The notes below the pieces were generated by a model that was given only the letters and a program-made list of their open reading frames with translations, was not told the DNA's origin and searched no databases. Source: Flavobacterium lacustre (GTDB lineage: Bacteria > Bacteroidota > Bacteroidia > Flavobacteriales > Flavobacteriaceae). From it: DNA of 64,000 nt. This document shows positions 31,112 to 39,946 of the stretch, piece after piece (the first letter of the stretch is position 1; every line of letters begins with the position of its first letter). The position numbers were made by a program, and so were the translations under genes. The DNA is taken from NCBI RefSeq assembly GCF_027474525.2, contig NZ_CP114882.2, forward strand, positions 3,038,001-3,102,000, written 5' to 3'.

Positions 31112-33802
31112 ATGAATAAATCCCAAATAGAAAAAAATGTTGATGAATTAGTACAATCATTCGATAAAGAAAACTTTATTTATGATTTACTAGTAGCTTA
31201 TGGCATTTCAAAAACATCTATAACACGTTTGAAGAAAGGCGATTTCAATTTATCAAAAATTGAAGGAGAGGTTTTATATAAAAAGAAAGTGTTTTTTAAA
31301 GAAGTTGCAACGGATAAACTTTTTGCAACTATAGATGAATTAACAAAAAACGAAGAAGACTTAAAACACAATCCTCGTTTTGTTATTGTCACCGACTATA
31401 AAACATTATTAGCCAAAGATACCAGAACAGGATTAACTCTGGATACCCCAATTTTAGAAATCAATAAACGCTATGATTTCTTTTTGCCTTGGGCAGGTCA
31501 AGAAAAATACCAATCTAAAAACGAGAATCATGCTGACAGAAAAGCCTCTTATGAGATGGCTAAATTATATGATATTTTGGTTCACGAAAACCCAGATATT
31601 TATGAGGATGGCGGACATAATTTAAACATTTTTTTATCTCGTTTGTTGTTTTGTTTTTTCGCAGAGGATACAGGGATTTTTGAAGAAGAAGGAATTTTCA
31701 CAAATACATTAGCACAACACACCAAACCAGATGGTAGTGATGTTAATTCGTTTTTAGACCGTTTGTTTAAAGTTTTAAATACCAAAGATAATAGCAACGA
31801 ACCAACCTATTTGCAAGCGTTTCCTTATGTAAACGGTGGTTTATTCAGAGATACTATAGTTTCACCAAAGTTTTCGTTAAAGGCTAGAAAAATTATTTTA
31901 GAATGTGGTGATTTGAATTGGAGCGAAATCAACCCAGATATATTTGGTTCAATGATACAGGCAGTAGTAAATCCAGAATACCGAAGCGGTCTAGGGATGC
32001 ACTATACTTCTGTGCCTAATATAATGAAGGTGATTGAACCATTGTTTCTTAATAAATTACGTGAAGAGTTTGAAAAAAGCAAAGGCAGACCAAGCCAATT
32101 ACGAAAGCTAATTTACAGAATTTCTAAAATAAAATGTTTTGACCCCGCTTGTGGTAGCGGTAACTTTTTAATTATTGCATATAAAGAACTAAGAGCTCTA
32201 GAAATCGAAATTTTACAGGACATTTACAATACAGAAAGCCAAGTATCTATTGTTTTTACCGAAATTAAACTTTCTCAATTTTACGGTATTGAGTTAGACG
32301 ATTTCGCACACGAAATGGCCATATTATCACTTTGGTTGGCTGAGCATCAAATGAATAAAATATTTATTGATGAATTACATGATTATGGAAGGGCTAAACC
32401 TATTTTACCATTAAAAGAGGCGGGTAATATTACACTAGGAAATGCAACACGTTTAGATTGGAAAACAATTTGTCCTATAACTAATGTTGATGAAATATAT
32501 ATATTAGGAAATCCTCCATATCTTGGTGGAAAATCTCAATCTAAAGAACAAAAGGAAGATATGAATATAGCTTTTGAAAGAGAGAAAAAAATCGGAGAGC
32601 TTGATTATATTTCTTGTTGGTTTATTAAAGCATCTAATTATATCAAAAACTTATCAAGTTTTGCTTTTGTTACAACTAACTCAATTTGTCAAGGCTCTCA
32701 AGTTCAACAATTATGGCCTAAAATTTACAATAATAATCAAGAAATATTCTTTGCTTATGAACCATTTAAATGGACAAATAATGCGAAAAATAATGCGGGA
32801 GTAGTTGTTACAATTATTGGAATAAGAGATAATTCAACAAATGAAAAATATATCATAAATGAAAAATTAAAGAGAAATGTAAATAATATAAGTCCATATA
32901 TAACAGACGGAAGTAAATCGATTATTTATCAAAGTTTAAAACCTATTTCAAAGTTACCTCAAATGTTAACTGGAAATAGTCCTTATGATGGAGGTTTTCT
33001 ATTATTAAGTGATGAAGAAAAAAACATTATTACTAATCAATTCCCAAATATTGATATGTTTTTCAAACGAATACATGGGTCGTATGATTTTATTAATTCT
33101 GAAATCAGATGGTGTATTTGGTTAAATGAAGAAAATTATGATGAAGCAGTTAAATATGATTTTATTAAAGACAGAATTGAAAAAACTTTAGCTTTTAGAA
33201 AAAAAGGGGGAGATGTTGCAAGAGGTTTAGTTAATCGCCCTCATCAATTTAGATATACTCATGAGGCCTTAAATAATTTAATTATTATACCAAGAGTATC
33301 TTCAGAAAGAAGAAAATATATTCCTTTTGGATTTTTGAGTTCTGATTTTATTGTGTCTGATTCTGCACAAGTTATTTATGACCCAGAGCCATTTATATTA
33401 GGAGTTTTATCATCTTATTTACATATGTTATGGGTGAGAATTACTGGTGGATATTTAGGAACAAGTATAAGATATTCATCAGGGCTATGTTATAATACTT
33501 TTCCTTTTCCGAATATTTCGGATAAACAAAAAGAACAAATCAATTTACATGTGTTTGAAGTATTAGATGAACGAGCTAAATACTCAGAAAAAACATTAGC
33601 TCAACTATATGACCCAGATAAAATGCCAAAGGGTTTAAAAGATGCTCACCATGAATTAGACCTTGCCATAGAAAGATGTTATCGTTTAAAACCTTTTGAA
33701 AGTGATGTTGAGCGTTTAGAATACCTGTTTAAAATGTATGAAGAAATGACTACTAAAAACAGTTTGTTTCAAAAAGAAAAGAAAACCAAGAAAGCCAATT
33801 AA
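31112..33802 (+). CDS. MmeI-like adenine-type DNA methyltransferase
   Basis: 896 residues. An N-terminal region (PRFVIVTDYKTLLAKDTRTG at about 89-108) and a helical part (LNIFLSRLLFCFFAEDTGIFEEEG) are those of MmeI-like type IIL proteins. The methyltransferase core shows FDPACGSGNF (motif I, Asp344) and NPPY (motif IV, Asn467). A target-recognition region follows (GGYLGTSIRYSSGLCYNTFPFP). I see no clear D...ExK nuclease site at the N-terminus, so cutting is likely delegated to a partner. The next gene, a helicase, starts 2 bp after its stop. Likely an N6-adenine methylase in a restriction or defence operon. Confidence 0.85.
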   Translation: MNKSQIEKNVDELVQSFDKENFIYDLLVAYGISKTSITRLKKGDFNLSKIEGEVLYKKKVFFKEVATDKLFATIDELTKNEEDLKHNPRFVIVTDYKTLLAKDTRTGLTLDTPILEINKRYDFFLPWAGQEKYQSKNENHADRKASYEMAKLYDILVHENPDIYEDGGHNLNIFLSRLLFCFFAEDTGIFEEEGIFTNTLAQHTKPDGSDVNSFLDRLFKVLNTKDNSNEPTYLQAFPYVNGGLFRDTIVSPKFSLKARKIILECGDLNWSEINPDIFGSMIQAVVNPEYRSGLGMHYTSVPNIMKVIEPLFLNKLREEFEKSKGRPSQLRKLIYRISKIKCFDPACGSGNFLIIAYKELRALEIEILQDIYNTESQVSIVFTEIKLSQFYGIELDDFAHEMAILSLWLAEHQMNKIFIDELHDYGRAKPILPLKEAGNITLGNATRLDWKTICPITNVDEIYILGNPPYLGGKSQSKEQKEDMNIAFEREKKIGELDYISCWFIKASNYIKNLSSFAFVTTNSICQGSQVQQLWPKIYNNNQEIFFAYEPFKWTNNAKNNAGVVVTIIGIRDNSTNEKYIINEKLKRNVNNISPYITDGSKSIIYQSLKPISKLPQMLTGNSPYDGGFLLLSDEEKNIITNQFPNIDMFFKRIHGSYDFINSEIRWCIWLNEENYDEAVKYDFIKDRIEKTLAFRKKGGDVARGLVNRPHQFRYTHEALNNLIIIPRVSSERRKYIPFGFLSSDFIVSDSAQVIYDPEPFILGVLSSYLHMLWVRITGGYLGTSIRYSSGLCYNTFPFPNISDKQKEQINLHVFEVLDERAKYSEKTLAQLYDPDKMPKGLKDAHHELDLAIERCYRLKPFESDVERLEYLFKMYEEMTTKNSLFQKEKKTKKAN

Positions 33803-33804
33803 TT

Positions 33805-35736
33805 ATGCCAGATATAGTTCACGTACAATACAACCAAACAGGTAAAAGCAAAAAAACCAATGAGTTTGGGATGAGAGAAATGCAGGAAAGAGCTTTTGAA
33901 GCACGAACTGCTCAATATCTTTTAATCAAAGCCCCACCCGCTTCTGGTAAATCAAGAGCTTTAATGTTTATTGGTTTAGATAAATTAATCAATCAAGGCG
34001 TTAAGAAAGTTATTGTTGCTGTTCCAGAGCGTTCTATTGGTAGTTCATTTTCAATTACCGATTTAAAAAAAGATGGCTTTTTTGCTAATTGGGAACCAAA
34101 CGATATATACAATCTTTGCACACCAGGTGGTGAATCTAGTAAAGTAAAAGCTTTTAATAATTTTCTTGAAAGCGATGAAAAGATTTTGATTTGTACCCAT
34201 GCTACTTTGCGATTTGCTTGTGAAGGTGTTGATGAAAACGTATTCAACGATTGTGTAATTGCTATTGATGAGTTTCATCACGTTTCGGCAGATGGTAATA
34301 ATAGATTGGGAGAAGTTTTACGTTCAATAATGGCAAAGTCTAAAGCACATATTGTGGCCATGACTGGTTCCTATTTTCGTGGAGACAGTGTTCCAGTTTT
34401 ATTACCAGAATTAGAAGCTCAATTTACCAAAGTAACTTATAATTACTATGAACAATTAAATGGCTATGAGCATCTAAAATCTTTAGGTATTGGTTACCAT
34501 TTTTATCAAGGGAAATACACCTCTGCAATTGATGAAATATTAGATGAAAGCAAAAAAACTATTGTACATATTCCAAGTGTTAATTCTGGTGAATCAGAAA
34601 AAGACAAATACGAAGAGGTAAATAGAATAGTTGATAGTTTAGGAGATTTAGAATATCAAGATTCTTCAACAGGGGTAATGTTTGTTCGTAGTAGAAAAAC
34701 AGGAAACCTTTTAAAAGTTGCCGATTTAGTAAATGACAATCAAAAAGAAAGAGATAAAATTCAAGAGTATTTAAGAGTATCAAATAATGCTGATGATGTA
34801 GATATTATAATTGCACTAGGAATGGCAAAAGAAGGTTTTGATTGGCCTTTTTGCGAACATGCCTTAACAGTAGGCTACAGAGGTTCATTAACTGAAATTA
34901 TTCAAATTATAGGTAGATGTACCAGAGATAGTGAAAATAAATCTCATGCTCAATTTACAAATGTTATCGCTCAACCAGATGCTGAAGATGGAGAGGTGAA
35001 ATTATCTGTAAATAATATGCTTAAAGCTATTACCGCATCACTATTGATGGAGCAGGTATTAGCACCAAATTTTAAATTTAAGCCTAAGTTCCCAGATGAG
35101 GATGAATCAGATGATGATGATGAGACTATTAGAATTAGAGGTTTTAAAAAACCTACATCACAAAGGGTTAAGGATATTGTAGAATCTGATATTAACGATT
35201 TAAAAGCTAAGATTTTACAAGATGATAAAATGGCTAAAGCATTACCTGGTAATGTTGACCCAGAGGTAATCAATACCGTTTTAATTCCAAAAATAATTCG
35301 TGAAACGTATCCAGATTTATCAGAGGAACAAGTAGAAGAAGTTAGGCAATATGTAGTAGTTGATTCTGTTGTTAAAAATAGTACAATTGAAACACAAGGC
35401 GATAAACGATTTATAAGAATGGCGGATAGCTTTGTTAATATTGATGACATAAATATTGATTTAATTGACCAGATAAACCCATTCCAAAAAGCATTTGAAA
35501 TATTATCTAAATCAGTAACTGCATCTGTATTTAAAGCAATTCAAGAAACAATTGATGCTACAAGAATTGAAATGACTGAGGAGGAAGCTATTGTTTTGTG
35601 GCCAAAAATAAAAAATTGGGTTGCACAAACAGGAGAACAGCCAAGTATTCAATCCTTTGACCCACAAGAAAGAAGATTAGCAGAAGCAATTATATTTTTG
35701 AAAGAACAAAGACGTAAAGCAAAAGCAAATGAGTAA
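33805..35736 (+). CDS. DEAD/DEAH-like SF2 helicase
   Basis: 643 residues. Walker A APPASGKSRA (Lys49), motif II IDEFHH (Asp155), motif III AMTGSYFRGD, and motif VI IIGRCTRD around residue 370. An acidic stretch (DEDESDDDDE) separates the helicase from a C-terminal helical domain. Probably ATP-driven DNA translocation in the same complex as the methyltransferase and nuclease: spacing to the upstream gene is 2 bp, and it overlaps the downstream gene by 8 bp. Confidence 0.85.
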   Translation: MPDIVHVQYNQTGKSKKTNEFGMREMQERAFEARTAQYLLIKAPPASGKSRALMFIGLDKLINQGVKKVIVAVPERSIGSSFSITDLKKDGFFANWEPNDIYNLCTPGGESSKVKAFNNFLESDEKILICTHATLRFACEGVDENVFNDCVIAIDEFHHVSADGNNRLGEVLRSIMAKSKAHIVAMTGSYFRGDSVPVLLPELEAQFTKVTYNYYEQLNGYEHLKSLGIGYHFYQGKYTSAIDEILDESKKTIVHIPSVNSGESEKDKYEEVNRIVDSLGDLEYQDSSTGVMFVRSRKTGNLLKVADLVNDNQKERDKIQEYLRVSNNADDVDIIIALGMAKEGFDWPFCEHALTVGYRGSLTEIIQIIGRCTRDSENKSHAQFTNVIAQPDAEDGEVKLSVNNMLKAITASLLMEQVLAPNFKFKPKFPDEDESDDDDETIRIRGFKKPTSQRVKDIVESDINDLKAKILQDDKMAKALPGNVDPEVINTVLIPKIIRETYPDLSEEQVEEVRQYVVVDSVVKNSTIETQGDKRFIRMADSFVNIDDINIDLIDQINPFQKAFEILSKSVTASVFKAIQETIDATRIEMTEEEAIVLWPKIKNWVAQTGEQPSIQSFDPQERRLAEAIIFLKEQRRKAKANE

Positions 35737-36931
35737 CAAGAAAACATTAGAAGATATTTTTAATGATGATGAATTTGGAATACTAGAATCTAAAGCTAAA
35801 GTTTCAAATATAAAATCAGAAGATGAACGCTTAATTGATTCGTTCCGAGAAATCAATACTTTTTACGAAAAAAATAATCGAGAACCAAAAGCTGATGTTT
35901 TTGTAGTATCTGAAAGAGGTTTGGGAGTTGCATTAAGAGAGTTACGTAAAAATATTAAAAAAGTAGAAATCTTAAAGCCTTATGATGTGCACAATTTGTT
36001 AGGGAATATTACTGTAGAAATAAATTCAATAGATGACATTTTAAACGATGACGAATTTGGATTATTAGATACCGATGAAACATTAGAAATATTTAAGCTG
36101 AAAAATATTCCAAGTTCAAAAGACAGAGAAGAGACCGATTTTGTTGCAAGGAGAAAAGCAATTAAAGAAAATGAATTTATTCAATACGAAACTGCTTTTA
36201 AGAAAGTACATCAAGAATTAAGAGAAGGAAAAAGAAAGCTTCATGAGTTTAAAGATGTAGAACAAAACCTTGAGCAGGGAAAATATTATTTGCTAGATGG
36301 TTTACTATTGTTTTTAGAAAAAGATGGTATTGAAGAAAGACAAATTAAAGACCGAATTAGAAAAGACGGTAGAACAAGAATTATTTTTGAAAACGGTACA
36401 GAAAGTAATATGTACTATCGTTCTTTAGCTAAAGCTCTTTATAACAACGGAAGAATTGTTTCTGATACAGATTCTGAAACAGAAAACGAATTATTCAAGA
36501 ATGCCAATATTGTTAATGAATCTGATTTAGAAACTGGATGGATTTATATTTTACAATCCAAGTCAACCAATAAAAATATTTCAGAGATAAAAGATTTATA
36601 CAAAATTGGTTTTTCAAAAACTGATGTTCGAGATAGAATAAAGAATGCTCCAAAAGAACCAACCTATTTGATGGCAGAAGTTCATTTAGTAAGTACCTAC
36701 AAATGTTATAATGTGAACCCTCATAAATTTGAACAGTTACTACATAGGTTTTTTGGAGATGTATGTTTGAATGTAGATATACATGATGACAAAGGAAGAC
36801 GAATAACTCCTAGAGAATGGTTTGTTGTTCCGTTGCCAATAATTGATAAAGTTATTGATTTGATTCTTAATGGTGAGATTGTAAATTATAATTATGATGT
36901 TGCAAACAAATTCCTTTTAAAAATAAATTAA
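35729..36931 (+). CDS. T5orf172/MUG113-type GIY-YIG nuclease protein
   Basis: 400 residues. Two copies of a short motif, DDEFGILE near residue 12 and DDEFGLLD near 110, precede a charged coiled region. The C-terminal ~125 residues (GWIYILQSKSTNK...DLYKIGFSKTDVRDRI...HKFEQLLHRFFG...PREWFVVP) are the GIY-YIG-like T5orf172 fold; GWIYIL stands for GIY and LYKIGFS for YIG, and the conserved Arg and Glu (RDRI, FEQLLH) are present. It starts inside the helicase stop. Likely nuclease arm of the three-gene operon. Confidence 0.8.
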   Translation: MSNKKTLEDIFNDDEFGILESKAKVSNIKSEDERLIDSFREINTFYEKNNREPKADVFVVSERGLGVALRELRKNIKKVEILKPYDVHNLLGNITVEINSIDDILNDDEFGLLDTDETLEIFKLKNIPSSKDREETDFVARRKAIKENEFIQYETAFKKVHQELREGKRKLHEFKDVEQNLEQGKYYLLDGLLLFLEKDGIEERQIKDRIRKDGRTRIIFENGTESNMYYRSLAKALYNNGRIVSDTDSETENELFKNANIVNESDLETGWIYILQSKSTNKNISEIKDLYKIGFSKTDVRDRIKNAPKEPTYLMAEVHLVSTYKCYNVNPHKFEQLLHRFFGDVCLNVDIHDDKGRRITPREWFVVPLPIIDKVIDLILNGEIVNYNYDVANKFLLKIN

Positions 36932-36960
36932 TTATTCATCTCTAAATAATTTCATTAGTT

Positions 36961-36996
36961 AAGGTTAGACAATTAATAAAAGTCTAACCTTTTTCG
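36961..36996 (+). terminator. Terminator of the methyltransferase-helicase-nuclease operon
   Basis: AAGGTTAGAC (36961-36970), 11-base loop, GTCTAACCTT (36982-36991) then TTT. Perfect 10-bp stem. Confidence 0.75.
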
Positions 36997-37014
36997 ATTT
37001 TAGACAAATTATTA

Positions 37015-37290
37015 TTATTTATTTTCAAGAATTTTAAGAGATTTTTCTAACAACTCTTTTACTTGGTTTACTTCTGACTGCAAAACATTTGTGCCTTTTG
37101 TTGGGACAAACATTTCTCTTATATCAACATCTAAAGCTTCTGCAATTTGCAAAAGTAAACTTATTGTAGGTAAATTTTTTTCAGAATTTATATTACTTAT
37201 TGTAGTCATAGAAACCCCTACCTTATTTGCTAGTTCTTCTCTGCTGATTCCTTTTTTATTCATCAACTCTTTTAGTCGTAATACTTCCAT
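37015..37290 (-). CDS. Xre-type HTH repressor
   Basis: 91 residues. The Cro/CI fold is clear: LKELMNKKGISREELANKVG, VSMTTISNINSEKNLPTISL, LLQIAEALDVDIREMF. A Leu-rich tail may dimerise. It is transcribed away from the next plus gene; a perfect 12-bp palindrome and a half-site in the shared region suggest that it represses both itself and the divergent genes. Confidence 0.85.
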   Translation of the reverse strand: MEVLRLKELMNKKGISREELANKVGVSMTTISNINSEKNLPTISLLLQIAEALDVDIREMFVPTKGTNVLQSEVNQVKELLEKSLKILENK

Positions 37291-37309
37291 TTATTTATTT
37301 TTAAGAATA

Positions 37310-37344
37310 CAAATATAGTAAAAATAAAGTAATACTTTATTTTT
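37310..37344. promoter_or_regulatory. Promoter and palindromic operator of the Xre repressor
   Basis: On the minus strand TATATTTG (37317-37310) is a -7 box 20 bp before the repressor ATG. Directly behind lies a 25-bp perfect palindrome (12+1+12, 37320-37344, core AAATAAAGTAATACTTTATT). The half-site ATACTTTATTT recurs at 37416-37426, ending at the divergent ATG. Confidence 0.7.
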
Positions 37345-37426
37345 TAAAAATAAAATCAATTAAAATTTGCTTTTAAGTAAATTATTGCTTTACTTTGTAA
37401 TGTATTAATCAAGTGATACTTTATTT

Positions 37427-37750
37427 ATGACTGCTACAGAATTTAAAAACGGAATTAAAGAAATCAAAGAAAGTTTAAGAGGATTAACCCTTCAATTGGT
37501 TCATGCTAATGGATATAGACCATACTTTAATTTAAGAGAATTCGGTAATGCAATCTTAAATGAAGAGGTTAAAGGAAATGATTTTAAAGTTAATCAAGTT
37601 TGGACAACAGATGGAATTGTAGGAGTTAAATCAATTCAACACTTGATTGAATTAATAAAAACAACTACTGTCACTGCAATACAATTTGAGAGTTTTTATA
37701 ATTACAAAACTACAGAAGAATTTATCAGAAGCTTCGGTTCATTAGACTAA
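37427..37750 (+). CDS. Small unknown protein (107 aa) divergent from the repressor
   Basis: Cytosolic; reads MTATEFKNGIKEIKESLRGL, then VHANGYRPYFNLREFGNAIL. No family recognised. Its ATG follows directly on an operator half-site of the Xre protein, so it is probably kept silent until induction. First of two small genes on the plus strand. Confidence 0.5.
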   Translation: MTATEFKNGIKEIKESLRGLTLQLVHANGYRPYFNLREFGNAILNEEVKGNDFKVNQVWTTDGIVGVKSIQHLIELIKTTTVTAIQFESFYNYKTTEEFIRSFGSLD

Positions 37751-37768
37751 ACATTAAAAATACAAAAA

Positions 37769-38080
37769 ATGGATATAACATCAAGAACAATGGAAATTGC
37801 ACAAACTATCTTGGAGCAAATTAGATATACTGATAGAAGTGCATTAATGGCTTGGGGAGCTAAAAATTTTTCTGCAATCAGTGAATCAAAAGAATTTCAA
37901 GGCGGACTTGCATTTCAGGTTAATGGACTAATTCATAAAGGTTGGATAAAAGTTTGTCTTAGATATGTTGATGATTACACAATAATATTTATCACTGAAA
38001 ACCGTGAAGTAGTTAAAACTTTTGAAGGTGCTTACTGTGATATGTTAGTTGCTGTGATTGATTGGATTGAAGGTAAATAA
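37769..38080 (+). CDS. Small unknown protein (103 aa)
   Basis: Reads MDITSRTMEIAQTILEQIRY, then AWGAKNFSAISESKEFQGGLAFQV and WIKVCLRYVDDYTIIFITE. The SxxxxFQGGLxFxVNG pattern is familiar from small proteins in Bacteroidota conjugative elements, without known function. It follows the preceding gene by 18 bp. Confidence 0.5.
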   Translation: MDITSRTMEIAQTILEQIRYTDRSALMAWGAKNFSAISESKEFQGGLAFQVNGLIHKGWIKVCLRYVDDYTIIFITENREVVKTFEGAYCDMLVAVIDWIEGK

Positions 38081-38239
38081 TATTAAATTATGTTCAAAAA
38101 TAGATTATAACCATACGTTGCCCAATTGAAAAATTTATTAAACAGCAATATCAACTAAAAAAATTGTGCAAAATACACCACCCTAAAAATTCACACTTTT
38201 CATTAAATATTAACCTATAATACCAATTTAATAACAGCT
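38081..38239. other. Leader of the serine recombinase
   Basis: 159 AT-rich bases with no clear promoter match or repeat. Confidence 0.25.
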
Positions 38240-38866
38240 ATGAAGAAAGCTAGATATATCCGCCAAAGTACCAGTCAACAATCTAACCTCCGCCAATTAG
38301 CGAAAGCCCATCCAGATGAAAAACTTTTTGTTGATATTATTAGTGGTTCGGTTCCATTTGATGAACGCCCACAAGGCATTAAGCTCATTCAAGCAATTGA
38401 GGCTTCTGAGGTAAACTATGTGAGTTTTCATGCCATCGATAGAGCTGGAAGGTCAACTATCAACGTATTACAGACATTAAAATATTTTTTCGATAAAGGT
38501 GTTGTAGTCAAAATCGATAATCTTGGGCTTGAATCAATGATAAACGGAAAAGCAAATCCAGTTTTTAACCTAATTACAACAATCCTTTCGGAGCTATCGA
38601 GTTTAGAGAAATCATCACTTTTAGAGAGGCAGGCAGAAGGGATTATACAGGCTCGTCTACGTGGAGCCTATAAGGGGCGAATGAAAAATACAAGTGATTC
38701 CCCAGCTATGACCTTAGATAAACATAAGAAAACCATAAAAGCTTTAAAAGCTAATCCTAATCTATCACTCAGACAAATTGCAAAATTGGCCTCAGATGTT
38801 GATTATAAGGTTTCAGCTAATACGGTAAAAAAAGTAAAAGGATTATTGAACCGAACGGTTGAATAG
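38240..38866 (+). CDS. Serine recombinase of the resolvase/invertase family
   Basis: 208 residues. The N-terminus RYIRQSTSQQSN holds the catalytic Ser10 in the R-x-S-T-x-x-Q context; DRAGRSTINVLQTL is the conserved Arg segment, and the C-terminal SLRQIAKLA...VSANTVKKV is the HTH. The distance between catalytic Ser and DIISGS is normal for small resolvases. It could resolve or invert DNA within the element. The downstream RES operon converges on it with 52 bp between stops. Confidence 0.85.
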   Translation: MKKARYIRQSTSQQSNLRQLAKAHPDEKLFVDIISGSVPFDERPQGIKLIQAIEASEVNYVSFHAIDRAGRSTINVLQTLKYFFDKGVVVKIDNLGLESMINGKANPVFNLITTILSELSSLEKSSLLERQAEGIIQARLRGAYKGRMKNTSDSPAMTLDKHKKTIKALKANPNLSLRQIAKLASDVDYKVSANTVKKVKGLLNRTVE

Positions 38867-38918
38867 GTATGGAAATAAAACTTTTTTAGAATATTTCTTC
38901 TCGATTTGGTTAATAGAA

Positions 38919-39941
38919 TTAATTTAAAATATAGAGTTCACCTGAGATAGAAACATTTGAAATTTTATGCTTCTTTATACCTATGCACTCAACTTTATTT
39001 TCATCAAACAAAACAATATTAACTCCACCTAGATGCAATGAACTATTAAAAATTATGCCATCTGCATTAGTGATATACCTTATAAATTCACAAATAAATT
39101 GAGTTGGAATGTATTCAAGTTCTGAATCAGTTCTTTTGAGTGGCTTAGACAAATCACTGCTTATGTATTTTTTAAGTAATAGACTCTTAGTATAATTCAA
39201 AATGTCACCCATATTCAGAAAAGCATTCGCACATTCCGTAAAATCTACTAATATAACTTTATTATCTTCTTTAATTTTAAATTCACCTACGCTAACTTCA
39301 TCTAAATAAGTTGTCCTTGTTTCATAAAATGTTGTTTCTGATGACTTACTAAGATACAAATATGGAATGCCTTGAGGATTAGCCCTACCGCCAGACACTA
39401 TCATTTTATTTGGACAACCCATTTCTTGCAAAGAAAATGAAGTATCTTTATTAGTATGAATTCTTGCTCTAAATAAAACATCATTAGGATTTGCTAAAGA
39501 TTGCTGATTAAAAAAACCATCCCAACCTAACTCAATAATTTTATCAATATCTGTAAGAAATCTTCTTCTCCATTTTAAATCCTCTTTTAGTTCATCCCAA
39601 TAGTTTACACAACTATTAATTTCGTCAATATAGTCAACACAAACATTGGGAGAAGTAAAACTTGATTTTAACAATCTCATGATTTCAGCCAAAATTAACG
39701 AACTGATGTTTTCAGATGAAAACAATTTCCAATCCCTATCTATAATTTCTACTAATGATGTAGATTCTTCCTTTTCTTGAAATATATTAAGAAATTCAGC
39801 GAAAAAATCTAACAACTCTTCAAGAGATAAAATTTCAATATCTAAATCATCACTACAAAAATCACATTTTCCAGAAACTGACGAGGATTCGACAAATTTT
39901 TTAAGCTCCGAATCTTGAAAACAATTAACACAAACATTCAT
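38919..39941 (-). CDS. HEPN/RES-N plus RES-domain protein, toxin-like
   Basis: 340 residues. The N-terminus has two Cys pairs (CVNC, CDFC), a metal knuckle, and a helical part resembling the HEPN/RES N-terminal domain. The C-terminal RES domain shows the Arg-Glu-Ser layout: LFRARIH (Arg about 159-161), GGRANPQGIPYLYLS (Arg about 187), TTFYETR (Glu about 208) and IIFNSSLH (Ser about 301). Known RES toxins consume NAD+. It lacks the usual Xre/MbcA antitoxin next door and instead ends an operon with beta-family and sce7726 genes, 5 bp apart. Confidence 0.75.
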   Translation of the reverse strand: MNVCVNCFQDSELKKFVESSSVSGKCDFCSDDLDIEILSLEELLDFFAEFLNIFQEKEESTSLVEIIDRDWKLFSSENISSLILAEIMRLLKSSFTSPNVCVDYIDEINSCVNYWDELKEDLKWRRRFLTDIDKIIELGWDGFFNQQSLANPNDVLFRARIHTNKDTSFSLQEMGCPNKMIVSGGRANPQGIPYLYLSKSSETTFYETRTTYLDEVSVGEFKIKEDNKVILVDFTECANAFLNMGDILNYTKSLLLKKYISSDLSKPLKRTDSELEYIPTQFICEFIRYITNADGIIFNSSLHLGGVNIVLFDENKVECIGIKKHKISNVSISGELYILN

Positions 39942-39946
39942 AATTG

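Noticed and set aside
31112..36931. DISARM or BREX system
   Set aside because: A methylase and helicase are present, but DUF1998, PLD, PglZ, BrxC or Lon-like genes are not.
37015..38080. Xre protein as antitoxin of the RES gene
   Set aside because: It is nearly 1 kb or more away, on a separate transcript, with a plain Cro/CI fold and its own operator, so pairing is not supported.
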